Assembly: GCA_019749805.1 (NCBI GenBank)
Contig: JAIEPH010000101.1
Span: 1 to 50,964 of the forward strand
DNA from: Mycobacteriaceae bacterium
GTDB taxonomy: Bacteria > Actinomycetota > Actinomycetes > Mycobacteriales > Mycobacteriaceae
DNA length: 50,964 bases
Direction: 5' to 3'
Part shown: positions 16,506 to 25,499 of the stretch, piece by piece
Numbering within the stretch: position 1 is the stretch's first letter
Layout: each line of letters begins with the position of its first letter
Notes under the pieces: generated by a model
Seen by the model: the letters and a program-made list of their open reading frames with translations, nothing else
What the model was told of the DNA's origin: nothing
The model's database searches: none
Translations under genes and position numbers: made by a program

Positions 16506-17633
16506 ATGCCTGCTGAGATTCCTTTCATCCGACCAAACTTTCCCAAGGCCGATGAACTCGTGAAGGAAATCGACGAGATTGTCAGCTCCAACTGGTACAC
16601 GAACTTCGGGCCGAAGGAGCGAAAGTTCGCTCGCGCGCTCGGCGCATACCTCGGCCATGACTTGCACGTAGCGACCTTCGCGAACGGCACATTCGCCCTC
16701 ATCGCAGCACTTCACACCGCCATTGGTCCTGGCGGGCGGGACCGCTATCTGCTGATGCCTTCGTTCACGTTCATCGCGGTGGCACAAGCCGCGCTATGGA
16801 CGGGGTACCGACCCTGGTTCATCGACATTGATCCCGACACGTGGCAGCCCGATGTACAGTCCGCCGGGGCCGTACTGCAGGGCTTCCGCGACCGAATCGC
16901 CGGCATCTTGCTCCCGAATGTGTTCGGAGTCGGCAATCCGCAAGTCGGCTCATGGGAGGACCTCGCCCGCGAATGGAATTTGCCAATCGTGATCGATTCG
17001 GCGGCCGGGTTTGGCTCGGAATATTCGGAGGGCGATCGCCTTGGCAGCTACGGTTTCTGCGAGATCTTCTCGTTCCACGCGACGAAGCCATTCGCGATCG
17101 GCGAAGGCGGTGCGCTGGTTTCTCGTGACGCGCGGCTCGTTGAGCAGGCCCGCCAGTTCGGAGACTTCGGCTTCGCCGGACGAGAGAGCACTCAACTCGG
17201 TATGAATGGCAAGCTTCCCGAAATCAGTGCTGCTATAGGCCTGGTCGAACTCGCTGGACTGGACGACCGCTTGGCGAGCCGCCGCATGGTCCTCGAGCGC
17301 TACCGCGCTGAACTCGGCTGCGTGGGTCTGGAGTTTCAGTCGAACGCAGATCGCTCCTCAGTGTGCTTCGCAAGCGTTTGCTGTGAGTCTGCCGATCACA
17401 AGGCGGCGATTCTGAAGAGCCTCGGTCAGGACGCGATCCGTGCGCACGACTACTACAACCCACCCCAGCATCTCCACCCGTACCTTGTGGCGAGTCCTGA
17501 GCTTTCGAGGTCGACCGACTTGGCCGTCACAGCGGACGTATGCTCGCGAATCGTTTCGCTGCCCGTCCACCATTACATGGCCTCGGACGACGTCTTGCGC
17601 GTCGTCGCCGCGGTTCGTCGAGTCTCGCAGTGA
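16506..17633 (+). CDS. DegT/DnrJ/EryC1/StrS nucleotide-sugar aminotransferase
   Basis: 375 residues, the usual family length. The PLP-binding lysine is Lys194 in SFHATKPFAIGEGG; PSFTFIAVAQAA and the acidic VIDSAAGFGS (PLP-pyridine aspartate) are also in place. Family members transaminate keto-sugar nucleotides, for example to 4-amino-4,6-dideoxyhexoses. This implies that one sugar of the product is an amino sugar, as in certain M. avium GPL serovars and M. kansasii lipooligosaccharide. No dedicated N-acetyl- or N-formyltransferase and no clear sugar 4,6-dehydratase is adjacent, although the epimerase/dehydratase-family gene at 24441 could contribute. The ATG at 16506 has only a weak upstream AGG. 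It lies 241 bases after the methyltransferase pair and just before the four-gene glycosyltransferase run. Confidence 0.92.
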   Translation: MPAEIPFIRPNFPKADELVKEIDEIVSSNWYTNFGPKERKFARALGAYLGHDLHVATFANGTFALIAALHTAIGPGGRDRYLLMPSFTFIAVAQAALWTGYRPWFIDIDPDTWQPDVQSAGAVLQGFRDRIAGILLPNVFGVGNPQVGSWEDLAREWNLPIVIDSAAGFGSEYSEGDRLGSYGFCEIFSFHATKPFAIGEGGALVSRDARLVEQARQFGDFGFAGRESTQLGMNGKLPEISAAIGLVELAGLDDRLASRRMVLERYRAELGCVGLEFQSNADRSSVCFASVCCESADHKAAILKSLGQDAIRAHDYYNPPQHLHPYLVASPELSRSTDLAVTADVCSRIVSLPVHHYMASDDVLRVVAAVRRVSQ

Positions 17634-17735
17634 TCGATAAGCACGCGGGTTGCCTATCCGCCAGGTCGAAACGCGAGCGACGTGTCGCTAATCTTGGCCT
17701 TGCGCGCACCAGAGTGGGGGAGGGCTAGGGCCGCG

Positions 17736-19016
17736 ATGAAATTTGTGTTGACCAGCTGGGGAAGTCGGGGCGAGGTCGAGCCTTGTTCCGCCGTCGGCCG
17801 TGAGTTGTTGGCCCGAGGGCACGACGTGTGTATGGCGGTCCCGCCAGACCTGGCCGGCATCCCCGAGGCTGCTGGACTTGCGACCGTTGCTTATGGCCCG
17901 GATTTCGGAGCCATTCTGGACGCCTATCGCGAGTTTTGGACGACTTTCTTCGGCAGTTTTTGGAAGCTTCAAGACCTTGCCAAGTTTGGTAAAGAAATGT
18001 CGGAGCCCCTTCAGTACTGGGACGAAATGAGCAGGATGCTGACGTCGTTGGCGAGCGGGGCTGACCTTCTGTTCACAACGCCGGGATTCGAAATGCTCGT
18101 TGCGAATGTTGCGGACTACCACGACATTCCGCTGGCGACGCTGCATTGGTCTCCGCTGAGGCCCAACGGCCAGCTCTATCCATTCGTGCCGGCCCCGTTG
18201 GGACGCGCGGCAATGATGGTTCGCGCCTGTCTTTCGCGTGGCGGGGCGGCGAAAAAGGTCGAGCAAGCGCAGCGTCGCGAATTGCGCCTGCCTGAGGCGA
18301 GGGGGTCATGGCCCCGCCGGATCATCGAACGCGGCACCCTGGAGATACAGGCTTACGACGAGGTTTGCTTTCCCGGGCTGGCGGCCGAGTGGGCGAAGTG
18401 GAATGGCCAGCGGCCCTTTGTCGGCGCGCTGACGCTTGAATTGCCAACAGCCGACGATCAGGAGGTGGCGTCATGGATAGCAGCGGGCACGCCACCGATC
18501 TTCTTTGGCTTCGGCAGCGTCCCGGTTGCAGCCGCTGGTGACACACTCGCCGTGATCGGCGCGGCATGCGAGGAGCTGGGTGAACGGGCGCTGGTCGGCG
18601 CCGCTGGGACCGACTTCACTCGCGCCCCCCACTTCGACCATGTCAAGGTGGTCGACACGTTGAACTACGGGGCCGTGTTTCCCGCCTGTCGCGCGGTCGT
18701 CCATCGCGGTAGCTCGGGTATCACGGCAGCGGGACTGCGTGCCGGAGTCCCGACGTTGATCCTTTCGACGGACCTCTATCAGACTCTTTCTGGAACACAC
18801 GTCAAGCGGCTGAAGGTGGGCACCGCGCGGCGATTCGCCGCAACCACCCGGGAATCACTCATTGAGGATCTCCGGACGATCTTGTCCCCGGCCTATGTAG
18901 CGGCAGCGCGCGAACTCGCTACGCGCATGACCAAACCCGAAGAAAGCGCAGTCAAAGCCGCTGACCTCTTGGAGAACTTCGCTCGCTCGAGGCGTTCCGC
19001 TGGTAGGCGAATGTGA
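17736..19016 (+). CDS. GT1-type glycosyltransferase, copy 3 (divergent donor loop)
   Basis: 426 residues. The N-terminal signature is WGSRGEVEP. The C-terminal donor-binding loop, HHGGxGTT in the other five copies, reads VVHRGSSGIT here, and the following DxxQxLxG reads STDLYQTLSG. One histidine, one glycine and one threonine of the diphosphate loop are therefore replaced, which could change the donor or abolish activity. The rest of the fold is intact (QRRELRLPEARG, GFGSVPV, full C-terminus). A longer reading frame begins at 17682, but the ATG at 17736 matches the paralogues and the GCCGCGATGAA context. It starts 102 bases after the aminotransferase stop and is the first of four consecutive plus-strand glycosyltransferases. 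Confidence 0.88.
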   Translation: MKFVLTSWGSRGEVEPCSAVGRELLARGHDVCMAVPPDLAGIPEAAGLATVAYGPDFGAILDAYREFWTTFFGSFWKLQDLAKFGKEMSEPLQYWDEMSRMLTSLASGADLLFTTPGFEMLVANVADYHDIPLATLHWSPLRPNGQLYPFVPAPLGRAAMMVRACLSRGGAAKKVEQAQRRELRLPEARGSWPRRIIERGTLEIQAYDEVCFPGLAAEWAKWNGQRPFVGALTLELPTADDQEVASWIAAGTPPIFFGFGSVPVAAAGDTLAVIGAACEELGERALVGAAGTDFTRAPHFDHVKVVDTLNYGAVFPACRAVVHRGSSGITAAGLRAGVPTLILSTDLYQTLSGTHVKRLKVGTARRFAATTRESLIEDLRTILSPAYVAAARELATRMTKPEESAVKAADLLENFARSRRSAGRRM

Positions 19017-19097
19017 ATTGTCATTGCGCGGAGCGTTCGCCGAGGTTCTATCGAGAACACATCTGCGCAGTCGCATAGGAAGGTTAGGGTCTCCACG

Positions 19098-20375
19098 GTG
19101 AAAGTTGTCCTGGCTAGCTGGGGAAGCCGTGGTGAGGTGGAACCTTGCGCGGCAGTAGGCAGAGAGTTGCTGCGCAGGGGGCATGAGGTGTGCATCGCGT
19201 TGCCACCCGACTTGGTCTGGTTTGCCGAGGCCGCTGGACTTGATGCCGTCGCCTATGGACCGAATATCGATGCCATCGTTGACGCGTACCGGGACTTCTG
19301 GACGTGTTTCTTCGGCGCCCCGTGGCGTTTGCGCGACCTTGCGAGGTTCGCGGGTGACATGTCGAAGCCGGTTATGGAGCACCGGGACGAGATGAGCGCG
19401 ACTCTGGCGTCGTTGGCCGAGGGGGCCGATCTTTTGATCACCGGAACGAATCTCGAGGAGGGTGCGGCTGCCAACGTGGCTGAGTACCACGACATTCCAT
19501 TGGCCACGCTGCACTGGTTTCCTCTGCGCGCCAACGGACGGCTGTTGTCATTTCTGCCGGCACGATTCGGTCGGGCCGCGATGAGAGCATTCTGGTCGAT
19601 ACATTGGCGTCTATCAAGGAAGGCTGAGGATGCACAGCGCCGACAACTCGGCCTGCCAAACGCCACGGGTCCTTGGTCGCAGCGCATCACCGAGCGCGGG
19701 TCGCTGGAAATCCAGGCATACGACGAGGCTTGTTTTCCTGGGCTGGCAGCCGAATGGGCCAAATTCGGTCGTCAGCGGCCCTTCGTCGGCGCGTTGACAA
19801 TGGAGTGGCCAACCGATGCAGACGACGAGGTTGCTTCGTGGATCGCCGCGGGAACGCCGCCGATTTTCTTCGGATTTGGCAGCATTCCCGTTGAGTCTCC
19901 GGCCAATACGGTCGCGATGATCAGCGAGGCTTGTGTGAAATTGCGCCAGCGAGCGCTCATCTGCTCGGGAAGCAGTGACTTCAACCAGATTTCTCATTCT
20001 GAGCACGTCAAAGTCGTCCGCGCGGTGAACTATGCAGCCACCTTCCCGCTCTGCCGAGCGGTTGTGCATCACGGCGGTGCGGGCACCACGGCGATTGGCC
20101 TGCGCGCTGGAGTTCCGACCTTGATTCTATCTACGGACCTCAACCAAACGCTCTGGGGAGCTCGCCTCAAAAGTCTGAAAGTCGGTACTGCACGACGTTT
20201 TTCAGCTACCACGCAGCAGTCGCTGATTGACGATTTGCGCAAGATCCTGTCCCCGCAATACATTGCTCGCGCCCGGGAGATATCGAGCCGGATGACCAAG
20301 CCGGCCGATTGCATCGCGTCCGCCGCCGATTTCGTGGAAGATTTTGCGGACAGCGGGTTGAACAGCAACAAGTAG
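19098..20375 (+). CDS. GT1-type glycosyltransferase, copy 4
   Basis: 425 residues from a GTG at 19098 that aligns with the M-K start of the paralogues; AGGTTAGGG lies just upstream. The N-terminal WGSRGEVEP signature, donor loop VVHHGGAGTT and STDLNQTLWG are intact. It begins 81 bases after copy 3, and the two share an N-terminal half (DAYRDFWTCFFG versus DAYREFWTTFFG), so the pair looks like a local duplication. It is a likely sugar transferase for the peptidolipid glycan; donor and acceptor are unknown. Confidence 0.92.
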   Translation: MKVVLASWGSRGEVEPCAAVGRELLRRGHEVCIALPPDLVWFAEAAGLDAVAYGPNIDAIVDAYRDFWTCFFGAPWRLRDLARFAGDMSKPVMEHRDEMSATLASLAEGADLLITGTNLEEGAAANVAEYHDIPLATLHWFPLRANGRLLSFLPARFGRAAMRAFWSIHWRLSRKAEDAQRRQLGLPNATGPWSQRITERGSLEIQAYDEACFPGLAAEWAKFGRQRPFVGALTMEWPTDADDEVASWIAAGTPPIFFGFGSIPVESPANTVAMISEACVKLRQRALICSGSSDFNQISHSEHVKVVRAVNYAATFPLCRAVVHHGGAGTTAIGLRAGVPTLILSTDLNQTLWGARLKSLKVGTARRFSATTQQSLIDDLRKILSPQYIARAREISSRMTKPADCIASAADFVEDFADSGLNSNK

Positions 20376-20609
20376 GCGGTCTCCGCGGCGGCGTTGCTCT
20401 GAGCGGCGCAGACGCCGGGTCGGGAGACTGCAGAGACCTGACGCACCTGAGTCCTAGGTGGCCTCTGGTTTCCGCTTCGGCTACTTTGGGAAGCCGATGC
20501 GAAGAGGGCGCGTCCGGGGTTAAGATTCGAACAGCTGCGCGGGGGGGCGAAGCTCCTGCCTGCTGTGATTCGCAAATAACGCACGGGTTAATCAGGGGGA
20601 ACCTTCGCG

Positions 20610-21878
20610 ATGATAGTTGCAATTGCGGCGTGGGGTAGTCGTGGCGAAATCGAGCCTTGCATCGCCGTTGGGGGCGAATTGCAGCGTCGGGGGCATGAAG
20701 TGCGGATGGCTGTGCCGCCTGACCTGACCAGTTGTGCGGAACAAGCTGGGCTCACGGCCGTCCCCTACGGGGGCGAACTGCATGCCATCTTGAACCCGTA
20801 CCGCGACTTCTGGACGAACGTGTTCCGGCGTCCGTGGAAGATTCGGGAGCTCGCAGAGACTTGGAGCGCAGTCGCGGAACCAATCACCCAAGGGCGCAAG
20901 CTGATCAACGCGACACTGACGACGATGTCGGAGGGGGCCGATGTCCTCTTCACCGGCATGAACTATGAAGATGCCGCCGCCAATGTTGCTGAATACGAGA
21001 ACATTCCGCTGGTTGTGCTTCATTGGTTCCCATTTCGGGCGAACGGCCAGCTCGTGCCATTTCTACCGGCGCCCCTGTGCCGCTTGGCGATGAGGCTGTT
21101 CTGGTGGCTTTCGTGGCGAGGAACCAAGAAAGTCGAGGACGCGCAGCGCCAAGAACTGGGCCTACCGAAGACGACGACCCCATGGCACCGACGGGTCGCT
21201 GATCGGGGGTCACTGGAGATCCAAGCCTACGATGAGGTCTGCTTTCCGGGTTTGAAGGCGGAGTGGGCGGAATGGAATGGTCGCCGGCCCTTCGTAGGAC
21301 CTCTGACCCTGGAATCACCGACGGATGCCGATGACGAGGTCGCCTCGTGGATTTCCCAGGGCAAACCGCCGGTCTTCTTCGGCTTTGGCAGCATCCCGGT
21401 CGACTCTCCGGCCGATACCGTGGCGATGATCAGCTCGGTTTGTGCGGAGTTGGGGCAGCGGGCGCTGATCTGCGCCGGTTGCAGCGATCTCAGAGAGGTG
21501 CCGCAGTCCGACCATGTCAAGGTGGTGGCTGGAACGAATTTGGCGGCGTCCTTTCCGAGATGCCGCGCGGTCGTGCACCACGGTGGCGCAGGTACTACGG
21601 CAGTCGGCATGCGCGCCGGGATCCCTACCTTGATTCTCTCGACAGACCTCAATCAAGCTCTTTGGGGTGCGACGGTCAAGCGGTTGCGAGTAGGGACGAC
21701 GCGGCGATTTTCGGCCACTACCCAGAAATCACTTGTCAACGACCTGCGCACCATCCTTGCTCCGGATTACACCAACCGTGCGAATGAGATGGCAGCCCGA
21801 ATGACCAAGTCCGGCGAAAGCATCGCGCTCGCCGCCGATTTGGTGGAGGACGTCATCCGATCGAAGCCTGTTGATTGA
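20610..21878 (+). CDS. GT1-type glycosyltransferase, copy 5
   Basis: 422 residues from the ATG at 20610. It has the signature WGSRGEIEP, donor loop VVHHGGAGTT and STDLNQALWG. The middle region (SWRGTKKVEDAQR) matches copy 2 closely, whereas the N-terminus resembles copies 3 and 4, giving a mosaic look. A 234-base spacer precedes it and a 241-base spacer follows, so it may have its own promoter. Function as for the other copies: transfer of an activated sugar to the lipopeptide or glycan. Confidence 0.92.
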   Translation: MIVAIAAWGSRGEIEPCIAVGGELQRRGHEVRMAVPPDLTSCAEQAGLTAVPYGGELHAILNPYRDFWTNVFRRPWKIRELAETWSAVAEPITQGRKLINATLTTMSEGADVLFTGMNYEDAAANVAEYENIPLVVLHWFPFRANGQLVPFLPAPLCRLAMRLFWWLSWRGTKKVEDAQRQELGLPKTTTPWHRRVADRGSLEIQAYDEVCFPGLKAEWAEWNGRRPFVGPLTLESPTDADDEVASWISQGKPPVFFGFGSIPVDSPADTVAMISSVCAELGQRALICAGCSDLREVPQSDHVKVVAGTNLAASFPRCRAVVHHGGAGTTAVGMRAGIPTLILSTDLNQALWGATVKRLRVGTTRRFSATTQKSLVNDLRTILAPDYTNRANEMAARMTKSGESIALAADLVEDVIRSKPVD

Positions 21879-22119
21879 TGAAAGCGGTCCGACGAGTAGC
21901 CTGGTGTCGGGGTTTCCCAGCGCGGGGATTCGGGTCTCAGGAGAACCGCCGGTAGTCCATGGGTCTTGGAGGTCCTTCTCGCGGACATGGGCAGGCCGGG
22001 TTTCGAACTGCAACATATCACTCACGCAAGCCCATCTGAGATGCCGCGCGAGGGTCCATTATCGTCAATGTACGGTTAGCTCCTGTTTGGTTGACCGCCC
22101 CCGATGACCAGGATCTGCG

Positions 22120-23394
22120 ATGAAATTTGTGCTGGCCTGCTACGGAACTCGTGGCGATATCGAGCCGGGCATCGTCCTCGGTCGTGAGCTGCTGCGGAGG
22201 GGGCACCAGGTGCAAATGGCTGTCGCACCCGACATGGTCGCAGGAGTCGAAGCAGCTGGGATTCCCGCGGTCGGATACGGGCTGGACACGCAGGCGGAGA
22301 TCGACTCGCACCGCGACTTCTGGACCTCGCTCTTCCGCAATTTCTGGAAAATCCGCGAGGTCGCCAAGTCATGGCGCGAGGTTTGGGATCGCGGCATCCA
22401 ATCCAGCGAGGAGATGAGTGCGACGCTGGTTTCGCTGGCGGAGGGCGCCGACGTGTTGGTCAGCGGCATAAGTTTTCAAGAGGGCGCGGCGAACATCGCC
22501 GAGTACTACGACATCCCCCTGGTCACGCTGCACACGTTCCCGATGAGAGCTCACGGTTACGTTCTTCCTTTCCTGCCAGCGTGGGCGGGACGATCGGCGA
22601 TGACGGCGCTCTGGTGGCTTCACTGGCGTATGACGAAGAAGGTCGACGACACGCAACGCCGCGAACTAGGCCTGCCGAAAGCCACCGCCCCGTCGTGGCG
22701 CCGGATTGCGGACCGCGGCTCGTTGGAGCTCCAGGCCTACGACGAGATCTGCTTTCCCGATCTGGCATCCGAGTGGTCAGAATTCGCGAATCAACGGCCC
22801 TTTGTCGGTGCGCTGACGATGGAATCGCCGACAGCTGCTGATAACGAGGTCGCCTCATGGATCGCCGCCGGAACACCACCGATTCTGTTCGGCTTCGGCA
22901 GCATCCCGGTCGCTTCTCCCGCTGACACGCTCGACATGATCGCCGAGGCCTGCACGCAGCTGGGCGAGCGGGCGCTGGTCTGCTCGGCGTGGAGTGACTT
23001 CACCGGCTTGCCTCAGTTCGAGCACGTCAAGGTGGTCGACGGGGTCGACTTCGAGGCCACCTTCCCCGTCTGCCGCGCGGTCGTGCACCACGGCGGCGCA
23101 GGCACGACGGCCGTGAGCCTGCGCGCCGGGATCCCCACGTTGATCCTGTGGACCTGGCCCGATCAATCTCTCAGAGGAGGTGCGGTAACGCGACTGAGAG
23201 TCGGTACTGCTCGGCGCTTTTCGTCCACCAACCTCACTACGCTCGTCGGCGACTTGCGCACCATCCTCCGTCCCGAATACCGTGACCGGGCCCGCGAGGT
23301 CGCGCCCCGCATCACCAAACCGGCTGAGAGCATCTCGGTCGCCACCGGCCTTTTAGAAACGTTGCCAGCCGCTGGAGCGGCGGCTGACCGCTGA
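22120..23394 (+). CDS. GT1-type glycosyltransferase, copy 6
   Basis: 424 residues. The N-terminal YGTRGDIEPG has Gly after EP, where the others have Cys. The donor loop VVHHGGAGTT is intact and is followed by WTWPDQSLRG, which resembles copy 1 (SSWPDQTLWG) rather than the STDLxQ of copies 2-5. The C-terminal tail is shorter and alanine-rich. The ATG at 22120 matches the family start. It is the last of the run, followed after 50 bases by a hairpin and then by the Fmt-like methyltransferase. The donor loop suggests that copies 1 and 6 may use a different nucleotide sugar from copies 2-5. Confidence 0.92.
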   Translation: MKFVLACYGTRGDIEPGIVLGRELLRRGHQVQMAVAPDMVAGVEAAGIPAVGYGLDTQAEIDSHRDFWTSLFRNFWKIREVAKSWREVWDRGIQSSEEMSATLVSLAEGADVLVSGISFQEGAANIAEYYDIPLVTLHTFPMRAHGYVLPFLPAWAGRSAMTALWWLHWRMTKKVDDTQRRELGLPKATAPSWRRIADRGSLELQAYDEICFPDLASEWSEFANQRPFVGALTMESPTAADNEVASWIAAGTPPILFGFGSIPVASPADTLDMIAEACTQLGERALVCSAWSDFTGLPQFEHVKVVDGVDFEATFPVCRAVVHHGGAGTTAVSLRAGIPTLILWTWPDQSLRGGAVTRLRVGTARRFSSTNLTTLVGDLRTILRPEYRDRAREVAPRITKPAESISVATGLLETLPAAGAAADR

Positions 23395-23443
23395 AGCCGG
23401 CTGGCCCCATACAGACGACCCCGACCTACGGCATCAGGGTGAG

Positions 23444-23461
23444 TGTCCGGCACATCGGACA
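23444..23461 (+). terminator. Hairpin after the glycosyltransferase run
   Basis: TGTCCG (23444-23449) and CGGACA (23456-23461) form a perfect 6-bp stem with a 6-base loop. A T-rich stretch (TTTGATATT) follows, 50 bases past the stop of glycosyltransferase copy 6. It fits a weak intrinsic terminator, or an operator ahead of the methyltransferase. Confidence 0.35.
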
Positions 23462-23583
23462 TTTGATATTGCGATGGTTCATCAGCACCATGGGGGGCGG
23501 AACTTGACCGGGCCCGGGAAAGAGTGTGCGACTTTGTGTTGATCAGCCGGTTAGCATCGTAGACCGAATTGCAAGGGGGGACG

Positions 23584-24360
23584 TTGTCCAGAGTTGGCGA
23601 GACGCTCTTTGGAAAAGTGCTGTATCCGCTTCATGCCCGGCTGTGGTATCCGCTGCAGACCCGTTACCTCAGTGCCGGTGATGCGGTGTTCATGAACTGG
23701 GGATACGAAGAGGACCCCCCGATGGAGCTGCCGCTACCGCAGACCGATGAGCCGAACCGGTACGCCATCCAGCTCTATCACCGTGTCGCGACTCAAGCGG
23801 ATCTGACCGGGAAGCGTGTGCTGGAGGTCGGCTGCGGGCACGGCGGTGGGGCCTCGTATCTGGCACGCAGCCTGGGGCCTGAATCGTATGTCGGGATGGA
23901 CCTGAACCGGATCGGAATCGATCGCTGCCGAGAGCGGCATGATGTCGCCGGCCTGGAATTTTGCCATGGCAATGCAGAAGAACTGCCCTTCGCCGATGAA
24001 ACTTTCGACGCGGTGATTAACGTCGAATCTTCGCACTGTTACCCACATTTCGACCGATTCCTCACCGAAGTGGCTCGCGTACTACGCCCTGGCGGTGACT
24101 TTCTGTACGCCGACGTTCGCGCGCGCGACCTGATCCCGGCATGGGAGCGAGACCTGAATGCTGCGCCTCTGCGGATCGTGTCGAAAACCGACATCAGCGA
24201 CGAGGTAGCGGCCGGAATGGAAAAGAACATGCCGCAGTTGCGTGAGCTGTCCCGCCGTGTGCCGACCGCTCTCGTCAATGGCTTTTATGGAGTCGCCCGA
24301 CGTGGACTACAAGAGAGCGGGGACTCCTATCGGGTTTTCCACCTAGTCAAGGCGTCATAA
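23584..24360 (+). CDS. SAM methyltransferase of the Rv2952/Fmt family
   Basis: 258 residues. I choose the TTG at 23584, preceded by AAGGGGGG at about four bases, over an in-frame TTG at 23569 that lies before that ribosome-binding site. The N-terminal FMNWGYEEDPPMELPLP and the SAM motif LEVGCGHGGGASYL are hallmarks of the Rv2952-type phthiotriol/phenolphthiotriol methyltransferases and of GPL Fmt, which O-methylates the 3-hydroxy fatty acyl chain. SSHCYPHFDRFL and VLRPGG complete the fold. The likely substrate is a hydroxyl on the lipid moiety, or a sugar hydroxyl, as some GPL rhamnose methyltransferases are similar. It is convergent with the epimerase gene. Confidence 0.9.
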   Translation: MSRVGETLFGKVLYPLHARLWYPLQTRYLSAGDAVFMNWGYEEDPPMELPLPQTDEPNRYAIQLYHRVATQADLTGKRVLEVGCGHGGGASYLARSLGPESYVGMDLNRIGIDRCRERHDVAGLEFCHGNAEELPFADETFDAVINVESSHCYPHFDRFLTEVARVLRPGGDFLYADVRARDLIPAWERDLNAAPLRIVSKTDISDEVAAGMEKNMPQLRELSRRVPTALVNGFYGVARRGLQESGDSYRVFHLVKAS

Positions 24361-24387
24361 CGCTCGTCGCGGATCAAGAAATTCTTC

Positions 24388-24410
24388 GCGGCGCTCTCGT
24401 GCCGCGCCGC
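24388..24410. terminator. GC-rich hairpin between convergent genes
   Basis: GCGGCGC (24388-24394) and GCGCCGC (24404-24410) are perfect 7-bp arms around a 9-base loop, midway between the convergent stops of the Fmt-like methyltransferase and the epimerase. There is no T-run; this fits the tail-less terminators common in mycobacteria. Confidence 0.4.
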
Positions 24411-24440
24411 TGCAGGTTCCCGATCGCTTTACTCACAAGG

Positions 24441-25499
24441 TCATTGAGGCTGTGCGTCGATCCACTTGAGTAGCGCATGGAGGCCGTCTTCGAGCGCCCA
24501 CATGGGATGCCAGTCGAGCTGATTCTCCGCCGGATCAGTGGTGCAGCTCGCGGCGCGGACGTCGCCGTCGCGGAATTTCGCGACAATAGTGGGTTCGGGT
24601 GCATCGCACATTGCGGCGATCTTTCGTCCTAGTTCGTGGATGGTCGTCGGGATACCCGACCCGATGTCCAAGTAGCGGGTTGCAGGCTCGTGCACAGCCG
24701 CGAACAACGCGTTGACGACATCGTCGATGAAGACGAAATCACGCACGATGCGGCCGTCTTCGTAGATCTCGATCGGGGTGTGCGCGCGAGCCAACCGCGC
24801 AAAGAGCGCGACGATCCCGGTATACGAATTGGTCAAGGACTGGCCCGGTCCGTAGACATTTTGCAGACGCAGAACACTGAGATGGGTGTCGTGCGCGGTT
24901 GCCCAGGCCGCCAACAGGTGCTCCTGGGCGAGCTTGGTTGCGGCATAGATATTGGTAGGCCGGGGTTGGGTTTGACCTGCGCAACTGGCAATTGGCACTA
25001 CGGGTGCGCCGTTGGGCCCCTCGGGATCCCACTTGCCTGCCAACAGCTGAGCGTGGCTGCGGGGCGGTGGGTAGAAGGTCTGGTCGCCGCTTCGCCAAGC
25101 GCCCTCGCCGTAGATGGCCCTCGAAGAGGCAAGGACGAACTGGTCGGGCACCAGCGCTGAGCGACTCAAGGCATCGAGCAGTTGCGTGGTGCCGACCACG
25201 TTGACCGCCCCGTGCCGCGTTGCCTCCGACAGTGATTGTGCCGTTCCCGTCTCCGCCGCTAGATGCACGATCTGAGAGGGACGGAACATGCGAAGCACAG
25301 CGTCGCAGTCGGGCGCGTGGGTGACATCGCCGGTGAACAATCGCACCGACGACGGCAAGTCGATCTCTGCGCCTCCACCGTGCACTTGCGGGTGAAGCAC
25401 GTCCATCACGGCGACGTCGTAACCGGCTGTGACGAGCCGGCGCGCAAGTGCGGATCCGATGAACCCTGCGCCTCCAGTGATGAGTATTGATGTTGACAA
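24441..25499 (-). CDS. NAD-dependent nucleotide-sugar epimerase/dehydratase (extended SDR)
   Basis: 352 residues from a TTG at 25499, with GGAGG nine bases upstream. The residues encoded above that TTG in the same frame are not SDR-like. The Rossmann motif TGGAGFIG is at the N-terminus and the catalytic YxxxK is in NIYAATK; VYGPGQS and RDFVFIDDV are typical of UDP-glucose-4-epimerase, dTDP-glucose-dehydratase and 6-deoxytalose/rhamnose-pathway enzymes. An insertion of ~35 residues rich in Pro and Gly sits just before the catalytic Tyr. It probably makes or interconverts an activated sugar for the glycosyltransferases. Exact reaction unknown. It is divergent from the membrane acyltransferase, with a 288-base shared upstream region. 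Confidence 0.88.
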   Translation of the reverse strand: MSTSILITGGAGFIGSALARRLVTAGYDVAVMDVLHPQVHGGGAEIDLPSSVRLFTGDVTHAPDCDAVLRMFRPSQIVHLAAETGTAQSLSEATRHGAVNVVGTTQLLDALSRSALVPDQFVLASSRAIYGEGAWRSGDQTFYPPPRSHAQLLAGKWDPEGPNGAPVVPIASCAGQTQPRPTNIYAATKLAQEHLLAAWATAHDTHLSVLRLQNVYGPGQSLTNSYTGIVALFARLARAHTPIEIYEDGRIVRDFVFIDDVVNALFAAVHEPATRYLDIGSGIPTTIHELGRKIAAMCDAPEPTIVAKFRDGDVRAASCTTDPAENQLDWHPMWALEDGLHALLKWIDAQPQ

